The notes: generated from the letters alone by a model not told the origin. Positions 17,532 to 26,421 are shown, counted from the first letter of the stretch. The stretch is 64,000 bases of DNA from Ruminococcaceae bacterium UBA4871 (GCA_002399445.1 DHDR01000029.1:19201-83200), one strand, 5' to 3'. Translations and numbers: made by a program.

Positions 17532-18173
17532 TTACTTTGCGCGTCCGTGCAGAATTGGGCTAACACGTTTATACAGTGCAAATGTAATGACAGAAACGAC
17601 AATACCTTTGATCAAATTTAAAGGTGTTGTGGCAAGTAAAACAAAAGAATTAAGATTGGTAATATGGCTGTTAACGGCCGTGCCCATAGCAATCAGTTTA
17701 TCCATCGGCCAATGGAAAGCCATCGCATAAAAAGGAAGCATTACATAAGCATTCAAGAAATCACCAATCACGGTCATGACAATGGTCCCCACAGTCATGC
17801 CAACAAGTGCCATTTTTCGATTTTTGTTCGCACGGTAAATAAAGGCCGCCGGAACAACAAAGGCGCAGCAGACAAGGAAATTGGTAAGGTCGCCGATACC
17901 CAGTGTCGTGCTTCCTTTGATAAGCATTTTAATAAACACTTTTAACGCTTCAATGGCTACCGCAGAAATTGGTCCCAATGCAAAGCCGCCCAGCATTGCC
18001 GGAAGATCACCAAAATCGAACTTATAAAACGGCGGCAAAAACGGCAGTGGAATTTCCAGTGACATCAGTACACCTGCCATAGCCGATAAAACGGCTATGA
18101 CGGCAATTTTCCGTACAGAAACAGCAGTGGAATGCTTCTCACGTTTCAGAATTGCTTCTTCATTTAACATCAT
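17532..18173 (-). CDS. ribU: Riboflavin ECF transporter S component RibU
   Basis: Substrate-binding membrane subunit of an energy-coupling factor transporter for riboflavin. The 213 residues contain about six membrane helices. The family segment with LPFLPPFYKFDFGDLPAMLGG is diagnostic for RibU, as is the ALKVFIKMLIKGS region. It must share an EcfA-EcfA'-EcfT module encoded elsewhere. The FMN riboswitch upstream confirms control by flavin. The first or second of two ATG codons could be the start. Confidence 0.94.
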   Translation of the reverse strand: MMLNEEAILKREKHSTAVSVRKIAVIAVLSAMAGVLMSLEIPLPFLPPFYKFDFGDLPAMLGGFALGPISAVAIEALKVFIKMLIKGSTTLGIGDLTNFLVCCAFVVPAAFIYRANKNRKMALVGMTVGTIVMTVIGDFLNAYVMLPFYAMAFHWPMDKLIAMGTAVNSHITNLNSFVLLATTPLNLIKGIVVSVITFALYKRVSPILHGRAK

Positions 18174-18202
18174 TTCTCCTTCTGAAGAGACGGAACAGAT
18201 TT

Positions 18203-18239
18203 AAAAAAGCGCCCGAGTGTATGAAAACACCAGAGCGCA
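18203..18239 (-). terminator. Terminator of the FMN riboswitch
   Basis: Minus-strand hairpin (18239-18209) with GCGC and GTGT/ACAC pairing followed by T6 (18208-18203), located between the aptamer and ribU; it is the off-state of the riboswitch. Confidence 0.85.
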
Positions 18240-18248
18240 GCTTTTTCT

Positions 18249-18380
18249 ATCTCTTCTATCATCCGGACTTTACCGTCGGCTCCGGAATCCGACCGGAATC
18301 TGCGGTGTGACTACCGCTCGCGGGCTAACAGGATAAACTGCATCACCGCCGGTGAGGAATTTCACCTCGCCCTGAAGTAT
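18249..18380 (-). promoter_or_regulatory. FMN riboswitch (RFN element) upstream of ribU
   Basis: The minus strand carries the RFN core in order: CTTCAGGGCGAGGTGAAATT, CCTCACCGGCGGTGA, AGCCCGCGAGC, GATTCCGGTC, and CCGGAGCCGACGGT followed by AAAGTCCGGATG. Binding of FMN should favour the terminator at 18203-18239 and shut down riboflavin uptake. Confidence 0.96.
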
Positions 18381-18395
18381 TTTATTTTCTTATTC

Positions 18396-18424
18396 AGTAT
18401 ATCCTGCAGTTTGCAGAATGTCAA
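18396..18424 (-). promoter_or_regulatory. Promoter of ribU
   Basis: Consensus TTGACA (18424-18419) and TATACT (18401-18396) with 17-bp spacing, about 15 bp before the RFN element. Confidence 0.8.
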
Positions 18425-18604
18425 TGCTCAGTTTTTGGGGAAAAATCGAATTCAATGTCAAAAACGAATCCGAGCCGCGGGTAAAAAGCAGAAAAGTTGA
18501 TTTTCCTTTGGAATAAGAATATAATTTGGGGAAAACAGACTTGAAAATTTAGAATGAAACTTAGAATGAAAAGAATGAAAATGTGTAAGGAGGACATGAT
18601 ACCA

Positions 18605-19105
18605 ATGGAAATTAACAATACATTTCCCAAAAATATACCCTCAAAGCATGTTTCTGATTCAGCAATTGAGGAAATTCGTCCTGTATTTAAAGCGGATCTA
18701 AATTCACAAAATCGCCTGTTCGGCGGAACATTGGTCACATGGATTGACGTTGTAGCAGGCTGTGTGGCCCGCAAGCATTCATCCTGCAATGTAACGACCG
18801 CGGCAATCGACAGCTTGCAGTTTAAAGAACCCGTTTTTGAAAACAACATGGTGGTGCTTCAGGGGCGGCTGACCTGTGTTGGCAAAACTTCTATGGAAGC
18901 TCGTGTAGACAGCTATGTGGAATCTCTCAATGGTGACCGAAAATTGGTAAACACCGCTTATCTGGTCATAGTTGCATTGGATGAACAAAGCCGCCCAGTT
19001 CCCGTTCCCCGATTGATTTGCGATACGCCTGAGGAGAAAGCAGAATGGGAAGCAGGGATAAAGCGCCGGGAACTCCGCAAAAAAAGGCGTGAAGAAGATT
19101 TCTAA
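18605..19105 (+). CDS. Hotdog-fold acyl-CoA thioesterase
   Basis: YciA/BFIT-like thioesterase that hydrolyses acyl-CoA esters. The protein of 166 residues has one hotdog domain with LNSQNRLFGGTLVTWIDVVAGCVA, in which the Asn-x-x-x-Leu-Phe-Gly-Gly and Asp carry the active site, and then VTTAAIDSLQFKEPV. A charged Lys/Arg/Glu tail ends it. I prefer the ATG at 18605, 11 nt after AAGGAGG; an ATG at 18596 lies too close to that site. The preferred acyl chain is unknown. It is a single gene with no operon partner. Confidence 0.85.
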   Translation: MEINNTFPKNIPSKHVSDSAIEEIRPVFKADLNSQNRLFGGTLVTWIDVVAGCVARKHSSCNVTTAAIDSLQFKEPVFENNMVVLQGRLTCVGKTSMEARVDSYVESLNGDRKLVNTAYLVIVALDEQSRPVPVPRLICDTPEEKAEWEAGIKRRELRKKRREEDF

Positions 19106-19154
19106 GCCTTTATAAACATACCTATCCCGCAAGTAGCAAGCAGAGAAAAAATGA

Positions 19155-19182
19155 TTGACATTTCCTGCGGATATGATAGAAT
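19155..19182 (+). promoter_or_regulatory. Promoter before the speA leader RNA
   Basis: TTGACA (19155-19160) and TAGAAT (19177-19182) with 16-bp spacing. Expected transcription start near 19189. Confidence 0.75.
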
Positions 19183-19188
19183 TATAAA

Positions 19189-19565
19189 TGTAAATGCATA
19201 GATGTGGCTTTATTGTTTCGCGTCTGTTCATGCAAATATATAAGAATGGCCGGGCAAGTTTTGAATTCTTGCTTAAAGCTCATCGGACAGGGCTGGCCGC
19301 TGCCGCGTGTGGTGTAAAGCACCACAATTATTGATTGGGCTAAGTGCCCGGATTTTATAAGTTGGTTACTTTATAACCTGTGCGGATGCACACCACTTGT
19401 GAAACGTTCAATAAGAGTAGTAAAAGTATATTTGCTAACTAGACTCTGATGCAACGATTAGTCCACACTACGCAGATTTTCTTTGTGCCCTATGTGGTTT
19501 TGAGAGTTTATTGTGTATAACGGTTCACAGGCAGTGCCATCTTAAGCATGCTGCCTGTTTTTTTT
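19189..19565 (+). ncRNA. Structured RNA of about 375 nt before speA, class unknown
   Basis: The segment has a strong promoter, no coding frame, and a chain of hairpins. GCAAG/CTTGC lies at 19254-19272. GTGGTG/CACCAC with loop TAAAG lies at 19309-19325. GGGC/GCCC lies at 19337-19349, TTATAA-type arms at 19355-19376, and TGTGC/GCACA at 19379-19392. It ends in a perfect terminator, ACAGGCAG (19527-19534) with CTGCCTGT (19551-19558), followed by T8. The terminator stops 6 nt before the speA ribosome binding site. It could therefore be a free small RNA or a very long attenuator of the polyamine operon. I saw no RNase P, tmRNA, SRP, T-box or lysine-riboswitch core. Confidence 0.6.
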
Positions 19566-19585
19566 ATGGGCAGGAGGGAGGATTC

Positions 19586-21043
19586 ATGGATATTGAACGC
19601 CAAAAATGTGCTCCGATTTATACAGCATTGGAACGCTTTCGAAAACAGCGGGTCGTACCTTTTGACGTACCTGGACACAAACGAGGACGTGGTAACCCGG
19701 AACTGGTTGAGCTGCTAGGTGAGCGATGCGTAAACATTGATGTCAATTCCATGAAACCGCTTGATAATCTCTGCCATCCTGTGTCAGTTATCAAAGAGGC
19801 GGAAGAACTTGCGGCAGATGCTTTTGGAGCAGCGCATGCTTTTCTAATGGTAAACGGCACCACTTCATCGGTACAAGCGATGATTCTTTCTGTTTGTAAA
19901 CCCGGTGACAAAATTATCATGCCACGCAATGTCCATAAAAGTGCCATTAACGCCTTGATTTTGTGCGGAGCAATACCGGTTTATATTGATCCAAAAGTGG
20001 ATACGCATTTGGGTATTCCGCTGGGCTCAGAACTTTCTGACGCCCGCGCCGCTGTGGAAGCTAATCCCGATGCAGTCGCGATTTTAATCAACAATCCCAC
20101 CTATTACGGCATTTGTTCGGATTTAAAAGGGTTGGTCAAACTGGCCCATGAGCATCACATGCTGGCGCTGGTTGACGAAGCGCATGGCACACATCTGTAT
20201 TTTGGGCCTGACCTTCCCTGCTCTGCCATGGAAGCAGGTGCCGATATGTCGGCTGTCTCCATGCATAAATCCGGCGGAAGCCTGACACAAAGTTCCATTC
20301 TGTTGGTGGGACCCCGTGTAAATGCTGGATATGTAGGCCAGATCATTAACTTGACACAGACAACAAGCGCCTCTTATCTGCTGATGTCCAGTCTGGATAT
20401 TTCCCGGCGCAATCTTGCGCTGCGTGGAAAAGAGTCTTTTGCCAAGGTCGTGAATATGGCACAATATGCACGGCATGAAATCAATGATGTTGGCGGATAT
20501 TATGCTTATGGCACCGAACTCATAAATGGAGGCAGCATTTATGACTTTGATACCACCAAACTGGCTGTTTATACCCGCGGCATTGGTTTAACCGGAATTG
20601 AGGTTTATGACCTTTTGCGGGATGAATATGACATTCAAATTGAATTCGGGGATTTATCCAATATGCTGGCCTACATTTCCATCGGCGACCGCATCCAGGA
20701 TATTGAGCGTCTAGTGGGGGCGCTGGCAGATATTCGGCGGCTTTACTCACAGCCCAAATCAGAAAGTTTTACCGCTGAATACATTTCCCCAACCGTAGCC
20801 GTATCCCCCCAGAAAGCTTTTTATGCGGAAAAAGAAAGCCTTCCCATCCGGGAAACAGCCGGACGCATTTGCGGAGAATCCGTCATGTGCTATCCACCGG
20901 GAATTCCCATGCTTGCTCCCGGGGAAGTCATTACGCAAGAGATTATCGACTACATTCTGTTTGCTAAAGAAAAAGGATGTTCCATGCAGGGACCCGAAAG
21001 CCCGGATATTTCAAAGCTCAATGTCCTGAAGGAGGTTACCTGA
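19586..21043 (+). CDS. speA: Biosynthetic arginine decarboxylase (aspartate-aminotransferase fold)
   Basis: PLP enzyme of the Orn/Lys/Arg decarboxylase group III, converting arginine to agmatine. The 485 residues start with FDVPGHKRGRGNPEL (27-40), continue with the PLP contacts HPVSVIKEAE and NGTTSSVQAMI, DEAHGTH at 198-203, and the Schiff-base lysine K228 in SMHKSGGSLTQ. The C-terminal domain follows with GESVMCYPPGIP. AGGAGGGAGG precedes the chosen ATG at 19586. Arginine rather than lysine specificity is inferred from agmatine deiminase and N-carbamoylputrescine amidase in the same operon. It is the first gene of the polyamine operon. Confidence 0.93.
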   Translation: MDIERQKCAPIYTALERFRKQRVVPFDVPGHKRGRGNPELVELLGERCVNIDVNSMKPLDNLCHPVSVIKEAEELAADAFGAAHAFLMVNGTTSSVQAMILSVCKPGDKIIMPRNVHKSAINALILCGAIPVYIDPKVDTHLGIPLGSELSDARAAVEANPDAVAILINNPTYYGICSDLKGLVKLAHEHHMLALVDEAHGTHLYFGPDLPCSAMEAGADMSAVSMHKSGGSLTQSSILLVGPRVNAGYVGQIINLTQTTSASYLLMSSLDISRRNLALRGKESFAKVVNMAQYARHEINDVGGYYAYGTELINGGSIYDFDTTKLAVYTRGIGLTGIEVYDLLRDEYDIQIEFGDLSNMLAYISIGDRIQDIERLVGALADIRRLYSQPKSESFTAEYISPTVAVSPQKAFYAEKESLPIRETAGRICGESVMCYPPGIPMLAPGEVITQEIIDYILFAKEKGCSMQGPESPDISKLNVLKEVT

Positions 21044-21044
21044 A

Positions 21045-21908
21045 ATGCAGAATATGGATTTTTGGTTTGGTGAAATGCATACGGAAAACGTTAAGCTCTG
21101 CATTCGTGTGGAAAAACAGCTTTTTAGCGCAGTCAGCGATTTTCAGCGCATTGATGTTTTTGATTCACCTGAATTCGGCCGCTTTTTGACTTCCGACGGC
21201 AGTATTATTTTTTCAGAAAAAGATGAATTTCCTTATGATGAAATGATTGTCCATGTTCCAATGGCAGTGCATCCGGATGTGAAGCGTGTTTTGGTAATCG
21301 GCGGCGGAGACGGCGGTGTGGCACGTGAATTGTCCCATTACAAGGAAATTGAAGTAATTGATGTGGTAGAACCGGACAAAATGTTTGTGGATGTCTGCCG
21401 CCGGTTTTTCCCCCACAATGCCTGCGGGCTGGACGATGTACGCGTACGCATTTATTACGAGGACGGTCTGCGGTTTCTGCGCTCAAAAGAAGATGATTAC
21501 GACCTGATCATCAATGACTGCACAGACCCGCTTGGCCATGAAGCCGGACTTTTTACCAGAGAATTTTATGGCAGCTGTTACAAGGCGCTGCACAGCGATG
21601 GAATCATGGTGTATCAGCACGGCAGCCCGTTCTTTGACGAAGATGAAGAGTCCTGCCGTGCCATGCACCGGAAAGCTTTCCGCAGTTTCCCCATTCTCCG
21701 TGTCTATCAGGCTCATATTCCAACTTGTCCGGCTGGTTACTGGCTTTTCGGATTTGCATCCAAAAAGTATCATCCCTTGAAAGATTTTAACCCGAAGCGC
21801 TGGAATCAGCGCGGTATTAAAACATGGTATTACACAACACATCTGCACAAGGGTTCTTTTATGCTTCCGCGCTATGTGGAGGATTTGCTGAAAGAGGAGG
21901 AAAACTAA
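21045..21908 (+). CDS. speE: Spermidine synthase-family aminopropyltransferase
   Basis: Aminopropyltransferase with a Rossmann methyltransferase-like fold, 287 residues. Motifs: GGGDGGVARE (87-96), DEFPYDEMIVH in place of the common DEF-YHEM, and the catalytic INDCTDPLGHEAGLF. The family joins an aminopropyl group from decarboxylated SAM to putrescine. It begins directly after speA and abuts the next gene, so it is cotranscribed. No SAM decarboxylase (speD) gene is visible here, and the operon carries a second, carboxyspermidine route, so its donor and acceptor are uncertain. Confidence 0.9.
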   Translation: MQNMDFWFGEMHTENVKLCIRVEKQLFSAVSDFQRIDVFDSPEFGRFLTSDGSIIFSEKDEFPYDEMIVHVPMAVHPDVKRVLVIGGGDGGVARELSHYKEIEVIDVVEPDKMFVDVCRRFFPHNACGLDDVRVRIYYEDGLRFLRSKEDDYDLIINDCTDPLGHEAGLFTREFYGSCYKALHSDGIMVYQHGSPFFDEDEESCRAMHRKAFRSFPILRVYQAHIPTCPAGYWLFGFASKKYHPLKDFNPKRWNQRGIKTWYYTTHLHKGSFMLPRYVEDLLKEEEN

Positions 21909-23168
21909 ATGAGCAAACTGTTGATAATCGGCTGCGGCGGCGTTGCCAGTGTCGCCATCCAAAAATGCTGTCAAAACAGCGACGTTTTTTCTGAACTGTG
22001 CATTGCCAGCCGTACAAAGTCAAAATGTGATGCGATGAAAGCAAAGCTGGAAGGTAAAACCCGAACAAAAATAACCACTGCTCAAGTGGACGCAAATGAC
22101 GAGCAGGCCCTGAAAAGTCTAATGAACCGCTATGGACCCAAAACCGTGCTGAATGTCGCACTTCCCTATCAGGATTTGACCATCATGGATGCTTGCCTTG
22201 CGTGTGGTGTCAATTATGTGGACACCGCAAATTATGAACCGGAAAATACGGATGACCCCGCATGGCGTGCCATATATGAAAAGCGCTGCAAAGAGCTGGG
22301 CTTTACTGCGTATTTCGACTACAGCTGGCAATGGGCTTATCGAAAAAAGTATGAGGAAGCCGGTCTGACCGCCCTGCTCGGTTCCGGTTTTGACCCCGGT
22401 GTAACCAGCGTCTTTTCCGCTTATGCCCAAAAACACTATTTTGACCAAATTGATACGATTGATATTCTTGACTGCAATGGCGGCGATAACGGCTGCGCTT
22501 TTGCTACAAATTTTAATCCGGAAATCAATCTTCGGGAAGTTTCTGCAAACGGAAGTTACTGGGAAAACGGCCGTTGGATTGAAACGAAACCAATGGAAAT
22601 CAAACGGGAATACGATTTTCCGCAGGTCGGTCAAAAAGATATGTACCTGCTTCATCATGAGGAAATTGAATCTTTGGCAAAAAACATTCCGGGCATTAAA
22701 CGAATCCGCTTCTTCATGACATTCGGTCAAAGCTATCTGACACATATGAAATGTCTGGAAGATGTCGGCATGCTTTCCACAAGTCCGGTGGAATTTGAGG
22801 GAAGAGAAATTGTGCCCATTCAATTTCTGAAAACACTTTTGCCGGATCCCGCTTCCCTCGGCCCACGTACAAAGGGCAAAACCAACATCGGCTGTCTCTT
22901 CAGCGGCACGAAAGATGGGAAAAAACGGACCATTTATCTTTACAATGTCTGTGACCATCAAGCGTGCTATCGGGAACTGGGCAGTCAAGCGGTCAGCTAT
23001 ACGACCGGTGTGCCTGCCATGATTGGAACGGCGCTCGTGACCAGCGGCGTGTGGAATAAAAAAGGAGTTCACAATCTGGAAGAATTTGACCCGGATCCTT
23101 TTATGGAAATGCTCAACCGCTACGGTCTGCCTTGGACAGTTGAAGAATCACCTGAAACTGTAGGATAG
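21909..23168 (+). CDS. Carboxy(nor)spermidine dehydrogenase (saccharopine dehydrogenase family)
   Basis: NAD(P)H-dependent reductase of 419 residues that condenses a diamine (putrescine or diaminopropane) with aspartate semialdehyde to carboxy(nor)spermidine. The Rossmann motif IIGCGGVASVAIQ opens the protein. The ANYEPEN, DYSWQWAYRKKYEEAG and GSGFDPGVTSVF segments match the CASDH/LYS1-like branch rather than true lysine-forming saccharopine dehydrogenases. It abuts speE (AGGAGG before the ATG) and is followed by the matching decarboxylase, which settles the pathway. Because putrescine is the diamine made by this operon, carboxyspermidine is the likely product. Confidence 0.92.
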   Translation: MSKLLIIGCGGVASVAIQKCCQNSDVFSELCIASRTKSKCDAMKAKLEGKTRTKITTAQVDANDEQALKSLMNRYGPKTVLNVALPYQDLTIMDACLACGVNYVDTANYEPENTDDPAWRAIYEKRCKELGFTAYFDYSWQWAYRKKYEEAGLTALLGSGFDPGVTSVFSAYAQKHYFDQIDTIDILDCNGGDNGCAFATNFNPEINLREVSANGSYWENGRWIETKPMEIKREYDFPQVGQKDMYLLHHEEIESLAKNIPGIKRIRFFMTFGQSYLTHMKCLEDVGMLSTSPVEFEGREIVPIQFLKTLLPDPASLGPRTKGKTNIGCLFSGTKDGKKRTIYLYNVCDHQACYRELGSQAVSYTTGVPAMIGTALVTSGVWNKKGVHNLEEFDPDPFMEMLNRYGLPWTVEESPETVG

Positions 23169-23172
23169 AATA

Positions 23173-24312
23173 ATGAAAATCAAAGATCTTCATACTCCGG
23201 TTTATCTGATAGATGAAGCGAAACTGGAAAATAATCTGAAAATTCTGCAGCGTGTTCAGCAGCACACCGGCTGCCATATTCTGCTGGCACAGAAAGCTTT
23301 TTCTATGTTTCGGGTTTACCCGCTGGTTCGAAAGTATCTTTGCGGAACAGCTTCCAGCGGGTTATATGAAGCGCGTCTGGCATATGAAGAAATGGGCGGC
23401 GAGAACCATGTGTTTTGTCCTGCCTATACCGCATCGGAGATGACGGAACTCTGCCGCATCTGCGACCATATCATTTTTAATTCCCTGTCTCAGCTCGAAC
23501 GGCATCGCTCCCAGTGGGAAAAAGCCGCAGCAGAAAGCGGTTTAAGTGTTGGTCTGCGCATCAATCCGGAATGTTCCACACAAAAGGGCCATGCAATCTA
23601 TGATCCCTGTGCTCCCGGTTCGCGACTGGGCATCCGGCGGGCAGACCTTCCCAATACCCTGCCAGAAGGTGTGGAAGGCCTGCATCTACACACGCTCTGC
23701 GAGCAAAATGCTGATGCACTGGTAGAAACTTTCCGCGCTGTAGAACAGCATTTTGGTCCATTCTTGCACCAGATTCAGTGGATAAACCTTGGCGGCGGGC
23801 ACCACATCACACGGCCCGGCTATCGCATCTCCGTACTGGAGTCTCTTATCCTGCATATCCGCCAAACATATAGACTGGAAGTATATTTGGAACCGGGAGA
23901 GGCCGTTGCGCTCAACGCCGGATATCTTTTAACAGAAGTCATGGATATTGTGGAAAGCGGACTGCCTATCCTGATTCTGGACACATCCGCTGCCTGCCAC
24001 ATGCCGGATGTGCTGGAGATGCCCTACCGGCCGCCTTTGCGCGGAGCCGGCCTGCCTGGTGAAAAAGCAGTCACGTGCCGGCTCGCTTCCCGCACCTGCC
24101 TTGCCGGAGACGTCATTGGAGATTACAGCTTTAACCGAATGCCGAAAATTGGGGACCGGTTGGTTTTTGAGGATATGGCTATTTACACCATGGTTAAAAA
24201 CAACACATTTAACGGCATGCCGCTGCCGGATATTGCTCTGCTTCATCCCGATGGTAATTGTGAAATTGTTCGCCGCTTTGGCTATGAAGACTTTAAGGGG
24301 AGGCTTTCCTAA
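23173..24312 (+). CDS. nspC: Carboxy(nor)spermidine decarboxylase
   Basis: PLP enzyme of the alanine-racemase-fold decarboxylases, 379 residues. It decarboxylates carboxyspermidine to spermidine (or carboxynorspermidine to norspermidine). The PLP lysine lies in LLAQKAFSMF near residue 40. The INLGGGHHITRPGY phosphate-binding segment and the C-terminal RTCLAGDVIGDY, with the catalytic Cys of the neighbouring subunit, are typical. Its stop overlaps the aguA start (ATG at 24312). Together with the preceding dehydrogenase it forms a complete two-step route that does not use SAM. Confidence 0.93.
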   Translation: MKIKDLHTPVYLIDEAKLENNLKILQRVQQHTGCHILLAQKAFSMFRVYPLVRKYLCGTASSGLYEARLAYEEMGGENHVFCPAYTASEMTELCRICDHIIFNSLSQLERHRSQWEKAAAESGLSVGLRINPECSTQKGHAIYDPCAPGSRLGIRRADLPNTLPEGVEGLHLHTLCEQNADALVETFRAVEQHFGPFLHQIQWINLGGGHHITRPGYRISVLESLILHIRQTYRLEVYLEPGEAVALNAGYLLTEVMDIVESGLPILILDTSAACHMPDVLEMPYRPPLRGAGLPGEKAVTCRLASRTCLAGDVIGDYSFNRMPKIGDRLVFEDMAIYTMVKNNTFNGMPLPDIALLHPDGNCEIVRRFGYEDFKGRLS

Positions 24313-25439
24313 TGCAGCTCCTCCACAGCACACCTGCCGCAGACCACTTTACCATGCCTGCAGAGTTTTCGCCTCATGCTGCCACGGTGCTTATCTGGCC
24401 CATCCGCCCCGGCAGTTGGGGAACTGACCCCTCGTCTGCGCAGCAGGCGTTTTGTCAGGTAATCGAAAGGATTTTAGAAAGCGAACCGGTCTTTTTACTG
24501 GCTGGAAAAGCAAACGTCCAAGAGGCACAGGAGGCCACCTGCAGACTTCAAAGACACAACCGCGTAACCGTGCTTCCTATTGAAAGTGATGATGCATGGG
24601 CGCGGGATGTCGGTCCCACTTTTGTAACCAATAGAAAACAAGTGCGCGGGATCAGCTGGCGCTTTAATGCATGGGGCGGCCACACAGACGGCCTTTATGC
24701 CCATTGGGAAAAGGATGATGCACTGGCCCCTGCTCTGTGTGAAGCACTCGGCTGCCCCTGCTATGATGCAGGAGATTTCGTACTGGAAGGTGGTTCTATC
24801 CACACCGATGGTGAGGGGACCCTCCTGACAACAGAAAGCTGTTTGCTCAGTGCAGGGCGGAATCCAAACCTCAGCCGCGAGCAAATCGAAAAAAAGCTGA
24901 AAACATTTTTGGGAATACAAAAAATTCTTTGGCTTCCGCGTGGAATTTATCACGACGAAACGAATGAGCATGTAGATAATGTCTGCGCTTTTACCGCTCC
25001 CGGGAAAGTGGTGCTTGCATGGACGGAAGACCGTTCCGACCCACAGTTTCCCCTGTCTTCGGCTTGTCTCGCTTATCTGGAGAAGCAGACCGATGCAAAA
25101 GGGCGCAAACTGCAGATTACTAAACTGCCAATACCGGAGCATCCCATCTGCTGTTCGGAGAAAGATTGTGCCGCCTATTCGTTTGAACCCGGAGAAGATA
25201 CGCGCGAACCCGGTGAACGGCTCGCCGCCAGTTATGTGAATTTTTATTTCACCAATGAATCTGTATTGATACCCCAGTTTGGCGGCGAAAACAGAGAAAG
25301 TGATGCGCGCGCTTTTAAAATTCTGCAACAGCTCTGCCCCAGCCGTAAAATGATTGGAATCCCGGCACGCGCAATCTTACAAGGCGGTGGAAACATTCAC
25401 TGCATTACGCAGCAAATTCCGAAAGGAGAAGAAAAATGA
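24312..25439 (+). CDS. aguA: Agmatine deiminase
   Basis: Guanidine-modifying enzyme that converts agmatine to N-carbamoylputrescine and ammonia. The 375 residues have the pentein hallmarks: IESDDAWARDVGPTFV near the N-terminus, FNAWGG, EGGSIHTDGEGT, the HVDN motif with the catalytic His, and the nucleophile Cys364 in GGGNIHCITQQIP. It is translationally coupled to nspC upstream and overlaps aguB downstream. Its product is the substrate of aguB. Confidence 0.96.
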   Translation: MQLLHSTPAADHFTMPAEFSPHAATVLIWPIRPGSWGTDPSSAQQAFCQVIERILESEPVFLLAGKANVQEAQEATCRLQRHNRVTVLPIESDDAWARDVGPTFVTNRKQVRGISWRFNAWGGHTDGLYAHWEKDDALAPALCEALGCPCYDAGDFVLEGGSIHTDGEGTLLTTESCLLSAGRNPNLSREQIEKKLKTFLGIQKILWLPRGIYHDETNEHVDNVCAFTAPGKVVLAWTEDRSDPQFPLSSACLAYLEKQTDAKGRKLQITKLPIPEHPICCSEKDCAAYSFEPGEDTREPGERLAASYVNFYFTNESVLIPQFGGENRESDARAFKILQQLCPSRKMIGIPARAILQGGGNIHCITQQIPKGEEK

Positions 25440-26311
25440 GCCTGACAACTGTCTCCGTTCTTCAAATGCACTGCAAAGATTCAGTAGAAGAAAATCTTGC
25501 AACTGCCGAAGCACTTACCCGACAAGCTGCCGCAGAGGGTGCACAAATTGTCCTGCTGCCGGAATTGTTTGAGCACCCTTACTTCTGCCAGCAACGCCGT
25601 TATGATTTCTATAAATATGCCGTTCCAGTCTCAGAAAGCCCTGCTGTCAGATGCTTCTCTGCACTTGCTGCAGAACTCGGTATTGTTGTGCCGGTCAGTT
25701 TCTATGAAAAAGATGGGACTCAGCTTTTTAATTCCGTTGCCGTCATTGATGCTGACGGCAGCGTGCTGGGTGTCTACCGCAAGACACATATTCCTGATGA
25801 TCATTATTATCAGGAAAAATTTTACTTTACTCCCGGAAACACTGGATTTCGTGTTTGGAATACCCGCTTTGGAAAAATCGGCATCGGGATCTGCTGGGAT
25901 CAGTGGTTTCCGGAAACTGCACGGTGCCTAACCTTAAACGGTGCAGATATTCTGCTCTTTCCAACTGCTATTGGCAGCGAGCCTATTCTGAATGTAGACA
26001 GTTCCGGCCATTGGCAGCGAACAATGCAAGGCCACGCCGCGGCAAATATTATTCCCGTGGCAGCAGCAAACCGCTACGGAACAGAGTCTGTCGCTCCCTG
26101 TCCGGAAAACGGAAACCAGAAATCCAGCCTGTGCTTTTATGGCACCAGTTTTTTGACCGATGACACCGGCGCTGTCTTAAAGCAGGCACCACGTTCCGGC
26201 GAAGCAGTCTTAACCGTGCAATACGATTTCCCTGCAATCCGGGAAGCCAGACTTTCCTGGGGACTTTTTCGTGACCGCCGTCCGGAATGCTACTCTCCAA
26301 TTTGCCGGTAG
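25436..26311 (+). CDS. aguB: N-carbamoylputrescine amidase
   Basis: Nitrilase-superfamily amidase that splits N-carbamoylputrescine to putrescine, CO2 and ammonia. The 291 residues carry the Glu-Lys-Cys triad in LLPELFEHPYFC, YRKTHIPDDHYYQEKFYFTPG and GIGICWDQWFPE, with the GHAAANIIPV and FYGTSFLTD segments typical of AguB. It overlaps the end of aguA by 4 bp. It is the last gene of the operon and is followed by a terminator. Confidence 0.96.
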   Translation: MSLTTVSVLQMHCKDSVEENLATAEALTRQAAAEGAQIVLLPELFEHPYFCQQRRYDFYKYAVPVSESPAVRCFSALAAELGIVVPVSFYEKDGTQLFNSVAVIDADGSVLGVYRKTHIPDDHYYQEKFYFTPGNTGFRVWNTRFGKIGIGICWDQWFPETARCLTLNGADILLFPTAIGSEPILNVDSSGHWQRTMQGHAAANIIPVAAANRYGTESVAPCPENGNQKSSLCFYGTSFLTDDTGAVLKQAPRSGEAVLTVQYDFPAIREARLSWGLFRDRRPECYSPICR

Positions 26312-26343
26312 AGGTTTTTAAATCAACATTGATTGAATAATAA

Positions 26344-26397
26344 AAGAAAGGCAGTTTTTCAGTTGGATACAAATCCGTCTGGAAAGCTGCTTTTTGC
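26344..26397. terminator. Terminator between aguB and the ECF S gene
   Basis: GCAG and TTTTTCAG arms pair with CTGGAAA and GCTGC arms around a loop, flanked by A-rich sequence on one side and T5 on the other. It ends the polyamine operon and may serve the convergent ECF genes. Confidence 0.75.
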
Positions 26398-26421
26398 ATT
26401 CTAAAAATTCTATTCCTCATG

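Noticed and set aside
18541..18586. Three near-direct copies of AGAATGAAA before the thioesterase
   Set aside because: Short, A-rich and irregularly spaced; likely low-complexity leader sequence.
19189..19565. Considered as RNase P RNA or tmRNA because of size and structure
   Set aside because: The conserved RNase P core (GAGGAAAGTC and ACAGAA-type segments) and the tmRNA tag/CCA ends are absent.
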